Of a DNA stretch of 64,000 nt, positions 26,875 to 35,338 are shown piece by piece. The translations under genes were made by a program, and so were the position numbers. The notes beneath the pieces are model-generated. The model ran no database searches and was not told where the DNA came from. It saw nothing but the letters and a program-made list of their open reading frames with translations. Source of the stretch: Flavobacterium lipolyticum (lineage in GTDB: Bacteria; Bacteroidota; Bacteroidia; Flavobacteriales; Flavobacteriaceae); assembly GCF_020905335.1 (NCBI RefSeq), contig NZ_JAJJMN010000001.1:3844001-3908000 (forward strand), written 5' to 3'. Numbering within the stretch: the stretch's first letter is position 1; each line of letters opens with the position of its first letter.

Positions 26875-28239
26875 TTAAACCGTCATAGAAAACAGGTTTG
26901 TTTCCGGAGATTTTCTTTTTAAATGCAGATCGAAGGCCATACAAATGTTACGTACAAAAGGTTTTCCTGCTTCGGTAATCTTAATTTTATTCTCTTCAAT
27001 TACAACTAACTGATCGTTTTCCATTTCTTTTAAATCGGATAAAACCGCTGGAATTTCTTTGAAATATAAAGATTCATCACTCCAGGAAGTTTCAAATTCA
27101 CAGGTTAAGTTTAAAATATGTTTTCGGATGATTAGATCTTCATCATCAAGAATGTGGCCTTTCACCACTGGTAGTTGGTCTGATTCCAACAATTGGTAGT
27201 ATTCTTCCAGAGTTTTGGTATTTTGAGCAAAACTATACCAGCTGTCGCTAATAGAGGAAACCCCTAAGCCTATCATAAGCTGTGTTTTTGAGGCGCTGTA
27301 ACCCATAAAATTTCGGTGTAGTTTTTTATTTTGCGCCGCTTTGTATAGACTGTCAGAGGCGAAGGCAAAATGATCCATTCCAATTTCATGATAACCGTTT
27401 TGTGCCAGTAATTGTTTACCAACTTCATATAGTTTTCTTTTCTCGGCATCTTTCGGAATGTTTTCGTCATTAAATCCACGTTGGCCATTGCCTTTGATCC
27501 AGGGCACATGGGCATAACTGTAAAATGCCAGACGATCCGGTTTTAAGGAGTTCGTTTTTTCAACAGTATCAATAACATTTTCTACCGTTTGAAAAGGCAG
27601 ACCAAATATAATATCATGACCGATTGAAGTATATCCTATTTCTTTGGCCCAAAAGGTAACTTTTGCCACATTATGAAAAGGCTGAATCCTATGAATTGCT
27701 TTTTGAACCTTTTCCGCATAATCCTGAACACCAAAACTTACCCTTCGAAAACCTAAATGATACAACTTTTTAAGCTGTTCGTAAGTGGTATTGTTCGGAT
27801 GGCCTTCAAAACTAAACTCGTAGTTTTCGGCTTTCCGGGCATTTTTAAAAATACCATTGATAAGCTGTTCCAGATTGTTTACAGAGAAGAAAGTTGGAGT
27901 TCCGCCACCTAAATGGATCTCTTTTATAATTGGCTTTTCCGGAAGTAAATTACAGTATAAACTCCATTCTTTCAAAAGAGCTTTTATATAAGTTTCTTCA
28001 ACATTATGATTTTTAGTAATTCGTTTGTTACATCCACAAAAGGTACATAAACTTTCACAGAAAGGCAGGTGAATGTACAAACTGATTCCGTTTTGAGAAT
28101 TGCTCTCTGCAAAAGCCCTCTGGAATGATGCAATCCAATTTTGCTCGTTAAAATTATTTTCATTCCAATAAGGAACCGTAGGATAACTGGTATATCTTGG
28201 GCCGGGAACGTTGTATTTTTGTGTTAATGAAATTTTCAT
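26875..28239 (-). CDS. hemN: oxygen-independent coproporphyrinogen III dehydrogenase
   Basis: Radical SAM enzyme of 454 aa for anaerobic/microaerobic heme synthesis in the cytosol. SLYIHLPFCESLCTFCGC (about residue 50) holds the CxxxCxxC cluster site plus the extra Cys of HemN. GGGTPTF and the motif RVSFGVQDYAEKVQKAIHR are HemN signatures. The ATG at 28239 (MKISLTQKY) is chosen because the longer frame, to 28296, would run through the promoter and Fnr-type operator. Its control by the same operator as the cco operon fits a low-oxygen regulon. Confidence 0.94.
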   Translation of the reverse strand: MKISLTQKYNVPGPRYTSYPTVPYWNENNFNEQNWIASFQRAFAESNSQNGISLYIHLPFCESLCTFCGCNKRITKNHNVEETYIKALLKEWSLYCNLLPEKPIIKEIHLGGGTPTFFSVNNLEQLINGIFKNARKAENYEFSFEGHPNNTTYEQLKKLYHLGFRRVSFGVQDYAEKVQKAIHRIQPFHNVAKVTFWAKEIGYTSIGHDIIFGLPFQTVENVIDTVEKTNSLKPDRLAFYSYAHVPWIKGNGQRGFNDENIPKDAEKRKLYEVGKQLLAQNGYHEIGMDHFAFASDSLYKAAQNKKLHRNFMGYSASKTQLMIGLGVSSISDSWYSFAQNTKTLEEYYQLLESDQLPVVKGHILDDEDLIIRKHILNLTCEFETSWSDESLYFKEIPAVLSDLKEMENDQLVVIEENKIKITEAGKPFVRNICMAFDLHLKRKSPETNLFSMTV

Positions 28240-28243
28240 AAAA

Positions 28244-28260
28244 GAGGATTTTTGATCCTC
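28244..28260 (-). promoter_or_regulatory. short hairpin in the hemN leader
   Basis: GAGGAT-TTTTG-ATCCTC lies between the predicted transcription start and the ATG. It could affect translation or mRNA stability; this is a guess. Confidence 0.35.
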
Positions 28261-28267
28261 AAAATTA
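28260..28267 (-). promoter_or_regulatory. -7 box (TAATTTTG) of hemN
   Basis: Exact TAnnTTTG match on the minus strand, 36.5 nt from the operator centre to its last base. Confidence 0.65.
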
Positions 28268-28289
28268 GAGCACTGCTGCCGAAAATAAA

Positions 28290-28303
28290 ATGACAAATAT
28301 CAT
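28290..28303 (-). promoter_or_regulatory. Crp/Fnr-type operator of hemN
   Basis: On the minus strand ATGATATTTGTCAT. Half-site spacing and distance to the -7 box equal those at 19851-19864. Confidence 0.75.
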
Positions 28304-28309
28304 ATAAAA

Positions 28310-28475
28310 AAAAGAGACTCATTTTGAGCTACGATGTGGACATAAGTATAGAAAGTAACAGGAATTGTCATCAATTTTTTAGTGAAATTAATTTCACTAA
28401 AAAGGTTAACCTATTAAAATTTGTGCAAATTCGTAGAATTTGTGTTCACACGGTAGCCCATTTTGAGCCTCTTTT
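28310..28475. repeat. MITE-like palindromic element, about 166 bp
   Basis: Ends 28310-28338 and 28447-28475 are imperfect inverted repeats (about 23 of 29 positions match by eye; AAAAGAG then CTCA, TG, GCTAC, TGTG). The middle holds a perfect 28-bp palindrome at 28376-28403 centred on GAAATTAATTTC. No gene inside. It sits directly beside the hemN operator. Confidence 0.55.
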
Positions 28476-28496
28476 ACTGAATTAAATAACTAACAT

Positions 28497-28967
28497 TTAA
28501 ATAGAATCCTGAATGATTTTAAGCCATTTTTTTGCAAATACATGATCCTGATAAGCGCTTATTTGTTTAATACGGTCATCGTTGAAATCATAGAAAGCAA
28601 TTATATTTTTTTTTAAAGTTTCTTTGTCCAGAAATTCAAAATCTATTTTTAGAATGGTATCCGAGTTTCCATCGGTCGTTAGTGCCAATTTGCAGGAAGA
28701 GACATTTTTCAAATCAACATAAGTAGATTCTTCCTGATTGGGATTGAAATTCATCAGAATGAATTTTTTATTCTTTTGATCAATTGTCAGTGTTTTATTG
28801 CTTTGAGATTCGGTCAGATCAAAGTCTTCCGGATGTGTTGGATTGAATCTCTTTTTTATGTTTAGGATTTTAGATTTGTTGGCAGCGTTTGAACGTGCTG
28901 AAAAATAAATAGGAATGGCTACTATGATGGCGATCACAATACCAATTATGGTTACACTTGTTTCCAT
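28497..28967 (-). CDS. hypothetical protein with one N-terminal membrane helix
   Basis: Protein of 156 aa, family not recognised. Residues 6-24 (TIIGIVIAIIVAIPIYFSA) form a membrane helix; the rest is a soluble, charged domain with alternating strands (KTLTIDQKNKKFILMNFN, ILKIDFEFLDKE). The layout suggests a small inner-membrane protein with a cytosolic domain. It stands alone between hemN and another small protein. Confidence 0.6.
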   Translation of the reverse strand: METSVTIIGIVIAIIVAIPIYFSARSNAANKSKILNIKKRFNPTHPEDFDLTESQSNKTLTIDQKNKKFILMNFNPNQEESTYVDLKNVSSCKLALTTDGNSDTILKIDFEFLDKETLKKNIIAFYDFNDDRIKQISAYQDHVFAKKWLKIIQDSI

Positions 28968-29078
28968 TTGTTTTAAAATTTGATAAATTGATATGAAATA
29001 GTAAACAGTTTTCAGATTGAAAACGGCTTAATAATGGGGAAAAGAAAGATCTTTTCGACTAAAAATTCATAAAGTAAT

Positions 29079-29426
29079 CTACCAGAAAAAATGGAAGGGG
29101 TAGAGCATTAAAAGAACCTTTTTGCTCTGAGTGTTAAACTGATTGGCAAAGTTTGAGGCAGTATTTACGGTCTGATGCTGAGGAACAGCGACCAATAAAG
29201 AGTCAAACCATTTGATTAAACCGGAAGGATTGGTTTTGATATTCCCTATCAAATGATAACCTGTTTGTGGCTGAATAAAAGCCAAAGAGTCGGTATAGTC
29301 GATTGAAAAAGTAGTGTCTGTTTTTTTACTTTCACTTTTGTCAACAACAGACTCGTTTGCCTGAGTGGCAAAAAAAGTGATGATCAAAAGTGATATAAAA
29401 GCAACAGTCTTACGAATCCAATTCAT
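29079..29426 (-). CDS. hypothetical exported protein (115 aa)
   Basis: Not recognised. Residues 1-23 (MNWIRKTVAFISLLIITFFA...) are a signal peptide or anchor; the mature part is polar (SESKKTDTTFSIDYTDSLAF) and ends with a hydrophobic LLMLYPFHFFW. It lies between the 156-aa protein and doxX on the same strand, but separate promoters are likely because a terminator follows doxX. Confidence 0.5.
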   Translation of the reverse strand: MNWIRKTVAFISLLIITFFATQANESVVDKSESKKTDTTFSIDYTDSLAFIQPQTGYHLIGNIKTNPSGLIKWFDSLLVAVPQHQTVNTASNFANQFNTQSKKVLLMLYPFHFFW

Positions 29427-29502
29427 GGTCGCGAATTTAACGCTTAAAAGACAATTAAGGAAATTTTACAGCATTAATTAACGTTTGAAAAGGGGCTAAT
29501 TA

Positions 29503-29542
29503 TTTTATCCTCAACTTTTAATTGGTACAGTTGAGGATAAAA
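29503..29542 (-). terminator. terminator after the DoxX gene
   Basis: TTTTATCCTCAAC and its complement GTTGAGGATAAAA form a 13-bp stem around a 14-nt loop, 5 nt beyond the DoxX stop codon. Confidence 0.65.
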
Positions 29543-29547
29543 CAAAG

Positions 29548-29970
29548 TTATTGTTGCATTTTGAAATAATAGTCAGCTGAGTGTTTTCCGCTTCCATAGA
29601 ATAAAAAGAACACACAAACCAATAAAACCACAATGGCAAGAATCAAGCTTTCAGAATGCATGTGTCCCATAAAATTAATCAGCACGGCCCCAAAAAGGAT
29701 GGGTAATTGAGCAGCTATTGCCCAACGGGTAAGGAGCCCAAAAACAATCATGATACCTCCAATCATGTGGGCTGGTGCGATGTAATGTAACAGAAACATT
29801 CCGCCACCAAATTTATCAATAGGAGAAATTAAATCATGCAGATACTGAACATTCGTTACAAATGAAACTCCTTTCATAAATAAAAAAACACCCAATACAA
29901 TACGTACTAAATCTACAGGTAAATAAGTGTGCGAATTGGCCCATTTATTTAAGCTTTTTACATTTTCCAT
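29548..29970 (-). CDS. DoxX family membrane protein
   Basis: Protein of 140 aa with four membrane helices. VRIVLGVFLFMKGVSFV and the third-helix region HMIGGIMIVFGLLTRWAIA match the DoxX/DoxD-like family. Family members act in membrane redox or thiol metabolism; the exact role is unclear. A larger inverted repeat (TTAAAAAT...ATTTTTAA at about 29981-30017) lies in its upstream region and might be an operator. Confidence 0.8.
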   Translation of the reverse strand: MENVKSLNKWANSHTYLPVDLVRIVLGVFLFMKGVSFVTNVQYLHDLISPIDKFGGGMFLLHYIAPAHMIGGIMIVFGLLTRWAIAAQLPILFGAVLINFMGHMHSESLILAIVVLLVCVFFLFYGSGKHSADYYFKMQQ

Positions 29971-30093
29971 GATATTACGTGATTAAAAATTACTTACTAA
30001 AGTTACTGATTTTTAATGATATATTTATTTTTAAGTAACTGAAAATAAGTTTTTTACTTTTTATTTAACGCATTTACGGGAATGTCTTAAAAC

Positions 30094-31722
30094 TTAAACC
30101 TGAATCACTCCCAAATTAAAGGGTTTTTGAATAGGAGCGTGGTTGGCAGCTTCAATTCCCATAGAAATCCAGGTACGGGTGTCAAGAGGATCAATAATAG
30201 CATCTGTCCACAATCTTGAAGCAGCGTAGTAGGGAGAGGTTTGTGCATCATAACGCGCTTTTATTTTGTTAAACAGTTCCGTTTCTTTTTCTTCGTCTAC
30301 GATTTCTCCTTTTGCTTTTAGAGAAGAAGCTTCGATTTGAGCAAGTACTTTCGCAGCCTGAGTTCCACCCATAACAGCAAGTTCAGCACTTGGCCAGGCA
30401 AAAATTAATCTTGGATCATAAGCTTTTCCACACATTGCGTAGTTTCCGGCACCGTAAGAGTTTCCAACGATAACCGTAAATTTTGGCACAACCGAGTTGC
30501 TTACCGCATTTACCATTTTAGCACCGTCTTTTATAATTCCGCCATGTTCTGACTTTGATCCGACCATAAAACCGGTAACGTCCTGTAAAAAGACTAAAGG
30601 TATTTTCTTCTGATTGCAATTGGCAATAAAACGGGTCGCTTTATCAGCACTATCGGAGTAAATAACTCCTCCAAATTGCATTTCTCCTTTTTTAGTTTTC
30701 ACCACTTTTCTTTGATTGGCTACAATTCCAACTGCCCAGCCGTCAATTCTGGCATATCCTGTGATTAGAGATTGACCGTAACCTTCTTTGTAAGCTTCAA
30801 ATTCTGAATTATCAACCAGTCGATTGATGATTTCCATCATATCATATTGCTCATTTCTCGCCTTTGGCAGGATTCCATAAATATCTTTTGGCTCCAGAGC
30901 TGGTTTTTCAGCTTTGATACGGCTATAGCCAGCCTTATCAAAATCACCGATTTTGTCTACGATGTTTTTTATTTTTTCTAAAGCATCTTTGTCATCTTTG
31001 GCTTTGTAATCGGTAACACCTGAGATTTCACAATGTGTTGTAGCTCCTCCTAAAGTTTCATTGTCGATGGTTTCTCCAATGGCTGCTTTAACCAAATAGC
31101 TTCCTGCAAGGAAAATACTTCCGGTTTTGTCTACGATTAAAGCCTCGTCACTCATAATAGGTAGGTAAGCACCTCCGGCAACGCAGCTGCCCATTACAGC
31201 GGCAATTTGGGTGATTCCCATACTACTCATTTGTGCATTGTTTCTAAAGATTCTTCCGAAGTGTTCTTTATCAGGGAAAATTTCATCTTGTAAGGGAAGA
31301 TAAACACCAGCACTGTCTACTAAATAGATGATGGGTAATCGATTTTCCATGGCAATTTCTTGTGCACGCAGGTTTTTCTTTCCGGTAATCGGAAACCAGG
31401 CACCGGCTTTTACGGTAGCATCATTGGCTACCACTATGCATTGTTTTCCTCTGATGTATCCTACTTTAATGACAACACCTCCAGACGGACAGCCGCCGTG
31501 TTCGGCATACATTCCTTCGCCAACAAAAGCTCCGATTTCAATACTTTTAGAATTTTCGTCTAATAAGTAGTCAATACGTTCGCGTGCGGTCATTTTGCCT
31601 TCAGCATGTAGTTTTTCAATACGTTTTTCGCCTCCTCCTAATTTTACTTTAGTAAATTTTTGTTTTAGTTCAGAAATTAGTAATTTATTGTGATCTTCGT
31701 TTTTATTGAAGTTTAAATCCAT
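30094..31722 (-). CDS. acyl-CoA carboxylase, carboxyltransferase (beta) subunit
   Basis: Biotin-dependent carboxyltransferase of 542 aa, of the methylcrotonyl-/propionyl-CoA carboxylase type. The N-terminal half carries KMTARERIDYLLDE and GGAYLPIMSDEALIV, the C-terminal half VGNSYGAGNYAMCGKAYDPR and AVMGGTQAAKVL. GGAYLP resembles methylcrotonyl-CoA carboxylase, which would place it in leucine breakdown. No alpha (biotin) subunit is adjacent, so the substrate remains open. Confidence 0.88.
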   Translation of the reverse strand: MDLNFNKNEDHNKLLISELKQKFTKVKLGGGEKRIEKLHAEGKMTARERIDYLLDENSKSIEIGAFVGEGMYAEHGGCPSGGVVIKVGYIRGKQCIVVANDATVKAGAWFPITGKKNLRAQEIAMENRLPIIYLVDSAGVYLPLQDEIFPDKEHFGRIFRNNAQMSSMGITQIAAVMGSCVAGGAYLPIMSDEALIVDKTGSIFLAGSYLVKAAIGETIDNETLGGATTHCEISGVTDYKAKDDKDALEKIKNIVDKIGDFDKAGYSRIKAEKPALEPKDIYGILPKARNEQYDMMEIINRLVDNSEFEAYKEGYGQSLITGYARIDGWAVGIVANQRKVVKTKKGEMQFGGVIYSDSADKATRFIANCNQKKIPLVFLQDVTGFMVGSKSEHGGIIKDGAKMVNAVSNSVVPKFTVIVGNSYGAGNYAMCGKAYDPRLIFAWPSAELAVMGGTQAAKVLAQIEASSLKAKGEIVDEEKETELFNKIKARYDAQTSPYYAASRLWTDAIIDPLDTRTWISMGIEAANHAPIQKPFNLGVIQV

Positions 31723-31883
31723 AATATTTTAATGTTTTAACAAAATAGTGTTGGCTAATTTACAAAATCAATTGAAACCCACATAATAAATATTGTGCTG
31801 TTGTGAAATTAAATGAAGGTTCTGCTAGTTAAATTTTCAGTACCTTTTAGAAGAAGTAAGGTGCCTGTTTCGGACATAAAAAA

Positions 31884-31903
31884 ACCGGAAGCGAACTTCC
31901 GGT
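31884..31903. terminator. intrinsic terminator
   Basis: ACCGGAAG-CGAA-CTTCCGGT with T-runs on both strands. It probably backs up termination of lpxD transcripts. Confidence 0.7.
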
Positions 31904-31955
31904 CTTTTTGATATTGATTTTAACTCGTTGGTTGTAATTGTGAAAAATGATATTC

Positions 31956-32094
31956 AACACATAGAAACATAGTTTTTTGGGTATAAAGAAAGAGTACAAA
32001 AAAGAAATATATTTCTTTCACATAGTCAAACTTTTTGCTTTTTAACTAAGTGAAACATCTTTTTTGGACTACTAAAAAGATGTTTCTATGTGTT
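31956..32094. repeat. MITE-like element, 139 bp, 15-bp terminal inverted repeats
   Basis: Ends AACACATAGAAACAT (31956-31970) and its exact complement (32080-32094). Inside are a perfect 18-bp palindrome AAAGAAATATATTTCTTT (32001-32018) and a hairpin AAACATCTTTTT...AAAAAGATGTTT next to the right end. No coding capacity. The word ACACATAGAAACATAG is, from memory, frequent between Flavobacterium genes. Confidence 0.65.
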
Positions 32095-32128
32095 AAATTT
32101 AATTATTCCAAAGGTTATAATTACCAGA

Positions 32129-33127
32129 TTATTTTTTAGTATCGCAAACCATTCGTTTCAGAAGAGCCCATTGTTTTAAGGCATCTCTGGCTTCTACAGC
32201 AGGATAACCTAACATGGTTTTTCCGGCAGCAACATCACAGATCACTCCTGAGCCTGCTCCAACTACAGCACCATCACCAATTGTTGTATGGTCTTTGATG
32301 GAAGCGCTTCCGCCAATGATAACACCATTACCTAAAGTTACAGAACCGGCTAAGCCGCTGTTTCCTGCCATGATGCAAAACTTACCTAGTTTACTGTTGT
32401 GTCCTATTTGTACTAAATTGTCAATTTTGCAGCCATCACCAAGAATAGTAGAGCTGAATTTTCCGCGGTCTACACAAGTATTCGCACCAATCTCAACGCC
32501 GTTTCCAATAATTACGTTTCCAATTTGCGGAATTTTCACTAATCCTTTCTCGCTGCATGGACGAAATCCAAAACCATCAGCGCCAATTGTTGCATTAGGA
32601 TGAATGATACAATCGTTTCCAATATGACAACGTTCCCTTACAACTGTTCCGGACCAAATAACAGTATTATTACCAACGGTTGATTCGTCAAGAATAGTTA
32701 CGTTTGGATAAATAGTGCTGTTGGAGCCAATCTCTACTTTTGGTCCAATGTAGCAACCGGCACCAATTTTGGCACCTTCTCCAATAATGGCGGTTTCATC
32801 TACAGTAGCAGTTTTGTGAATATTAGTATGGAATATTGGGGCAGGAGGGGCAAAAAGGGCTAGAATTTGTGACATGGCCAGATCGGCATTTTTTACTTTG
32901 ATAAAGGCACGATTTTCCCCTGGCTCTATTGAAATATCTTCGTTAACTACTGCAATAGATGCATTTGAAGTTGACCAGTATTTTTCATATTTTTTGTTTC
33001 CTATAAATGAAATTTCTGAAGTTGTCGCTTTTTCTAGTTGCTCTGTGGCTGTAATGCTTTGTGAAGTAGTGCCGTAAATTACGCCATTGATTACTTCGTT
33101 AATTTCTTGAATGGAATAGGATTTCAT
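32129..33127 (-). CDS. lpxD: UDP-3-O-acylglucosamine N-acyltransferase
   Basis: Third enzyme of lipid A synthesis, adding the N-linked acyl chain in the cytosol. The 332 aa comprise an N-terminal uridine-binding domain (SEISFIGNKKYEKYWSTS..., about 1-100) and a left-handed beta-helix of hexapeptide repeats (about 105-300). The active-site region LVQIGHNSKLGKFCIMAGNSG includes the catalytic His. The final helix KQWALLKRMV binds acyl carrier protein. It stands alone on the minus strand. Confidence 0.93.
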   Translation of the reverse strand: MKSYSIQEINEVINGVIYGTTSQSITATEQLEKATTSEISFIGNKKYEKYWSTSNASIAVVNEDISIEPGENRAFIKVKNADLAMSQILALFAPPAPIFHTNIHKTATVDETAIIGEGAKIGAGCYIGPKVEIGSNSTIYPNVTILDESTVGNNTVIWSGTVVRERCHIGNDCIIHPNATIGADGFGFRPCSEKGLVKIPQIGNVIIGNGVEIGANTCVDRGKFSSTILGDGCKIDNLVQIGHNSKLGKFCIMAGNSGLAGSVTLGNGVIIGGSASIKDHTTIGDGAVVGAGSGVICDVAAGKTMLGYPAVEARDALKQWALLKRMVCDTKK

Positions 33128-33475
33128 TTAATGAATGTAATAGATTATAGGGTTAATTTTTCCCAAATAAAATCAATTAGATTTTAATTACCTAATATTA
33201 TATATGGGTTTATTGAAATATGTTTAGAATAATAGCTTAAATATTACAATATTAACAGTTTAAGGGTTTATTTGTTAATAGTCTTTTAGTTTGTATTCAA
33301 GTTAGTACTCCTGTTTTTTGATACGAATAAGGGGGAATTCGATTTGAATTGGAAAATCAATAATTAATTTATTGATAAGTAGTGGTTTACAAATGTAATA
33401 CAAATTTATTTAAAAAAAAGCATGTAATAAAAAAAAATCGATTCGCTTTGTTAAAGGAATCGATTTTTAATTTTT
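33128..33475. other. 348-bp AT-rich intergenic region upstream of lpxD
   Basis: No coding region seen. Contains the msrB terminator at its right end and presumably the lpxD promoter at its left end, without a clear TAnnTTTG box. Confidence 0.5.
33433..33468 (-). terminator. terminator of msrB
   Basis: AAAAATCGATTC / GAATCGATTTTT stem of 12 bp around a 12-nt spacer, with poly-A/T flanks, just after the msrB stop codon. Confidence 0.7.
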
Positions 33476-33922
33476 TTAATCTTTTAATTTAGAAAGAGAA
33501 ACAGCATTAATACAATATCGCAGGCCACTTGGTTCGGGACCGTCTGGAAAAACATGTCCTAAATGGGCATCACAGGTATTGCAAACGACTTCAACCCGAA
33601 TCATTCCGTATGATTTGTCAGCATGGTATGCAATTGCATTTTCTTTTAAAGGCTGAGTAAATGAGGGCCATCCTGTTCCTGACTCAAACTTCTCAGAAGC
33701 ATCAAATAATAAAGTTCCACAGCATTTACATTCGTAAATTCCGGGGTCAAACAAACTGCAAAGTTCAGAACTGAAGGATCTTTCGGTACCTTTTAATCGG
33801 GTTACCTGAAATTCTTCAGGAGTTAAAAGCTGTTGCCATTCTTCCTCCGTTTTTTCTACTCTTTTTTCCGGTATAGGATTTCCTTTATTTGTAAAATGAA
33901 TTACATCTGCCCATTTTATCAT
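33476..33922 (-). CDS. msrB: peptide-methionine (R)-S-oxide reductase
   Basis: Repairs methionine-R-sulfoxide in proteins. The 148 aa contain two zinc-binding CxxC pairs (CKCCG and CNTCD), the substrate loop SGTGWPSFTQP and the catalytic Cys in GLRYCINAVSL. No signal peptide is visible, so it is cytosolic. A 20-bp tandem repeat lies just upstream. Confidence 0.94.
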   Translation of the reverse strand: MIKWADVIHFTNKGNPIPEKRVEKTEEEWQQLLTPEEFQVTRLKGTERSFSSELCSLFDPGIYECKCCGTLLFDASEKFESGTGWPSFTQPLKENAIAYHADKSYGMIRVEVVCNTCDAHLGHVFPDGPEPSGLRYCINAVSLSKLKD

Positions 33923-33937
33923 AACTATATTTTTTAA

Positions 33938-34060
33938 GTTTTCAGTCGTCAGTCGTCAGTTTTCAGTCGTCAGTTGTCAGTCTCAGTCGTCAGTTGTCAG
34001 TCTCAGTCGTCAGTTGTTAGTCTCAGTATTCAGTCTCGGTATTCAGTTTACTGCGACTGC
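33938..34060. repeat. tandem repeat, 20-bp unit (CAGTCGTCAGTTGTCAGTCT)
   Basis: About three near-perfect 20-bp units at 33964-34023, flanked by shorter degenerate CAGTCGTCAGTT and CAGTATTCAGTCT words. It fills the gap between prfB and msrB. Too short and without spacers to be CRISPR. Confidence 0.75.
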
Positions 34061-34088
34061 AAACTGCGACCGGATACTGATTACTAAT

Positions 34089-35187
34089 TTATTCTTCCTC
34101 TTTCTGTCCCATCATCATTAAGTAGGCTTTTAGGAACGGATCTATATTTCCATTCATAACGCCATCAACATCACTGGTTTCATAGCCTGTACGAACGTCT
34201 TTTACTAATTTATAAGGTTGCATTACGTAATTACGTATTTGTGAACCCCATTCGATTTTCATTTTTCCGGCTTCGATATCGGCACGTTGTGCTTGTTGTT
34301 TTTTTAACTCAATTTCGTACAATTGAGAACGTAACATCTGCATAGCACGTTGTCTGTTGTCCTGTTGAGATCTTGTTTCAGAACATTGAATCTGAATTCC
34401 GGTTGGTTTGTGTACTAATTGCACTTTGGTTTCGACCTTATTTACGTTTTGCCCTCCGGCACCACTGGAACGGGAAGTTGTAATTTCGATATCGGCAGGA
34501 TTAATGTCAATTTCGATACTATCGTCAACAAGCGGGTAGACATAAACAGATACAAACGAAGTATGACGTTTGGCATTACTGTCAAAAGGAGAGATTCGCA
34601 CCAAACGATGCACTCCGTTTTCGCCTTTTAGATAACCGAAAGAATAATCTCCTTCGAATTCTAAAGTTACAGTTTTAATTCCGGCTACATCACCTTCCTG
34701 AAAGTTAAGTTCTTTGATTTTGTAACCGTAACTTTCTCCCCACATCATGTACATACGCATCAGCATTCCGGCCCAGTCACAACTTTCAGTTCCTCCGGCT
34801 CCGGCTGTAATTTGTACTACGGCACTTAAACTGTCTCCTTCATCCGAAAGCATGTTTTTAAATTCGATGTTTTCAATATGAGCCTGAGTGGTGTTGTAAT
34901 GTTCGTCTAACTCTGCTGCAGAAAGTTCGCCTTCTTTATAAAAATCATACGCAAGTTGCAATTCATCAGTAAGTTCGATTGCTTTGTTGTAATCTTCGAT
35001 CCATTTTTTCTTGTTTCGAAGGTTTTTTACAATAGCTTCGGCTTCTTTTGCATTGTTCCAAAAATCAGGTGCAAAAGTTTTTTCTTCCTCGTTCGCAATT
35101 TCGATTAGTTTGGCATCAACGTCAAAGATACCTCCTCAACGCACCAAGGCGCTCCACAATACCTTTTATTTGTTCGGTCGTTGTCAT
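34089..35187 (-). CDS. prfB: peptide chain release factor 2 with programmed +1 frameshift
   Basis: Recognises UGA and UAA stop codons and releases the peptide. The start ATG is at 35187; 21 codons ([20 protein letters not shown] then Leu) lead to CTT TGA C at 35127-35121. Skipping one T (35124) continues in the frame that ends at 34089, giving 365 aa, the same length as E. coli RF2. AGGAGG (35131-35136) lies three bases before CTT, as in E. coli. The stop-recognition motif SPF ([11 protein letters not shown]) and the GGQ loop ([11 protein letters not shown]) are present. A plain reading shows only the C-terminal 290 aa. Confidence 0.95.
35122..35136 (-). promoter_or_regulatory. prfB frameshift signal
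   Basis: Internal Shine-Dalgarno AGGAGG, then TAT, CTT and the in-frame UGA followed by C. Spacing equals the classic autoregulatory RF2 site: low RF2 lets the ribosome slip +1 at CUU-U. Confidence 0.9.
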
Positions 35188-35299
35188 AAATTAATAGTAG
35201 TTTTATATGTTTTTTACAAATATTACGTTAATTTGGTTCTATCGTTATCGGGAAGTTAAAATTTACTGAAACTTACCAAAATTAACTAACAGTAATACG

Positions 35300-35307
35300 T
35301 AATTTTG
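35300..35307 (+). promoter_or_regulatory. -7 box (TAATTTTG) of the threonine aldolase gene
   Basis: Exact TAnnTTTG match 31 nt upstream of the ATG at 35339. Confidence 0.45.
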
Positions 35308-35338
35308 CTGTACAAAAATAAGATATAGTTTTTAGAAT

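Larger units (their letters stand above)
31723..32128. other. 406-bp intergenic region between carboxylase and lpxD genes
   Basis: Contains a terminator (31884-31903) and a MITE-like repeat (31956-32094). No coding region seen. Confidence 0.6.

Noticed and set aside
28376..28403. Intrinsic terminator of the gene at 28497
   Set aside because: The perfect palindrome has no loop bases and no proper T-run; it fits better as the centre of a repeat element.
33938..34060. CRISPR array
   Set aside because: Units are contiguous 20-mers without unique spacers and no cas genes are nearby.
34089..34961. prfB appears truncated, starting only at residue ~76
   Set aside because: The missing N-terminus is encoded upstream and joined by the programmed +1 frameshift at 35124; the gene is complete.
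35011..35259. 82-aa frame on the plus strand opposite the prfB 5' end
   Set aside because: Antisense to prfB coding sequence, composition without a plausible protein pattern.
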